DNA from: DASZGI01 sp035938995 | GTDB taxonomy: Bacteria; Actinomycetota; Actinomycetes; Streptomycetales; Catenulisporaceae | DNA: 21,252 nucleotides | Direction of reading: 5' to 3' | Assembly: GCF_035938995.1 (NCBI RefSeq) | Contig: NZ_DASZGI010000258.1 | Span: 1 to 21,252, forward strand | Shown: positions 20,639-21,252 of the stretch, piece after piece | How positions within the stretch are numbered: position 1 is the stretch's first letter | Layout: each line of letters starts with the position of its first letter | Made by a program: the position numbers and the translations under genes | Notes under the pieces: model-generated | What the model was told of the DNA's origin: nothing | What the model saw: the letters and a program-made list of their open reading frames with translations, nothing else | Database searches by the model: none

Positions 20639-21252
20639 TCACCTTGCCCGGCGTGTTCGACGTGCCGGATCTGGATGTCGAGGGAGGGCGCTGGCAAGCT
20701 CGTCGACACCGAATCCGCTCGTCAGGAGCCGTTCCTTGTGGTTTCCGGTGAACAGTTGAGTCCAGTTGGTGAAGCCGCCGTCGCCAGTCTCCATCTGCCG
20801 ACCGGCGATTTCAGCGTGGATCTTGAAGCAGATGCCTGTGTAGTAGCCGCCTCCCGCGGCTCGTTCGGGATCTTCGAGCACGTCAATGGCCGGCAGGTCG
20901 CTGAGGTCACGGTGTACGTGTTCGATGAGGGGCCGCGCTGCTTCGTCGAGGCAGGTGAGGCGGATCTGCGTGTGCCGTGCTCCGGCGGCGGCCATGGCCC
21001 GGGCGGCGAACCGCAGGTGCTCGGTCAACTGCTGGCGCTCGAAGGACCGGTTGCCCGTGTCTCGGCCGGCGGTGATCAGGCAGAAGAGCTGGAAGTGCGC
21101 GAACCTGCCCGGACCGTCGAAGAGTTGGGCGCGCGCCACCCGCTGGCTGGCGGCCAGGCGGATCAGGGTGCTGGAACGTGGATCGGTGGCCAGGGCCGCG
21201 GCGCGTCGAACAGACGCCTCCAGCGCCAGTGCGTTCGTCGGGTCGGCGGCTA
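20639..21252 (-). CDS. Partial HisRS/HisZ-like class II synthetase-core protein (5' end outside window)
   Basis: The frame is open from the window edge to TGA at 20639-20641, giving 203 residues; GTG at 21139 is probably internal. RFAHFQLFCLITAGRDTGNRSFERQQLTEHLRFAARAM resembles motif 2 and the following helix of histidyl-tRNA synthetase and HisZ (R-F-x-x-F-Q...G). GGGYYTGICFKIHAEIAG matches the 'DYYTGxxFE' histidine-site strand. ETGDGGFTNWTQLF stands where HisRS has GGGRYDxL, and LLTSGFGVDELASAL matches the final GFxxGxxxL. The usual catalytic Arg/Asp pattern is altered, so a non-synthetase paralogue seems likely. It converges on the putative immunity gene with only 6 nt between stops. Confidence 0.45.
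   Translation of the reverse strand, partial: AADPTNALALEASVRRAAALATDPRSSTLIRLAASQRVARAQLFDGPGRFAHFQLFCLITAGRDTGNRSFERQQLTEHLRFAARAMAAAGARHTQIRLTCLDEAARPLIEHVHRDLSDLPAIDVLEDPERAAGGGYYTGICFKIHAEIAGRQMETGDGGFTNWTQLFTGNHKERLLTSGFGVDELASALPRHPDPARRTRRAR

Noticed and set aside
1..21252. CRISPR array or insertion sequence
   Set aside because: No regularly spaced repeats, transposase motifs or terminal inverted repeats with target duplications were seen.

Overview
The window is GC-rich, densely packed DNA with strong third-position G/C, many GTG starts and overlapping stop/start junctions. Gene content and order match a filamentous or related high-GC actinobacterium (Streptomyces/Catenulispora/Streptacidiphilus type). 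The left and centre (about 1-15150) are conserved chromosomal core. The right part (about 15170-21252) is more accessory. No insertion sequence, phage gene, plasmid gene or CRISPR array was seen.

Layout. 1-645 is the 3' end of pntB (transhydrogenase beta subunit), convergent with upp (uracil phosphoribosyltransferase). Divergent from upp runs a plus-strand cluster: a small basic protein, two tandem diverged copies of the 'tRNA adenosine deaminase-associated' family, then tadA and tRNA-Ser(CGA) with a strong terminator. A minus-strand pair follows (a 97-aa conserved protein and a LytR C-terminal-domain membrane protein), then a sparse gap and a minus-strand tRNA-Ser(GGA). Next is the replication/repair block: small SRP RNA, dnaX, a YbaB/EbfC protein, recR and a DUF5063 protein. 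After a 470-nt gap come aspartokinase (with an internal beta-subunit start) and aspartate-semialdehyde dehydrogenase. A gap with a hairpin follows, then an ECF-type sigma factor translationally coupled to a single-pass membrane protein that may be its partner. That unit ends in an 18-bp perfect hairpin.

The accessory end holds a divergent carboxymuconolactone-decarboxylase/AhpD-like protein and MocR-type PLP regulator with an inverted repeat between them, a GrpB-family nucleotidyltransferase, a GNAT acetyltransferase, and a three-gene cassette at about 18710-20632. The cassette reads as a WXG100-like carrier, then a 310-aa protein whose C-terminal half carries the motifs of RelA/SpoT-type alarmone synthetases (closest in my memory to the secreted Streptomyces ATP nucleotide 3'-pyrophosphokinase), then a 90-aa putative immunity protein. 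This is the most exciting candidate: a possible type VII-exported alarmone-synthesising toxin with its immunity gene. The window ends in a partial gene resembling the catalytic core of HisRS/HisZ.

All assignments come from reading sequence and remembered family motifs. No database search was run.
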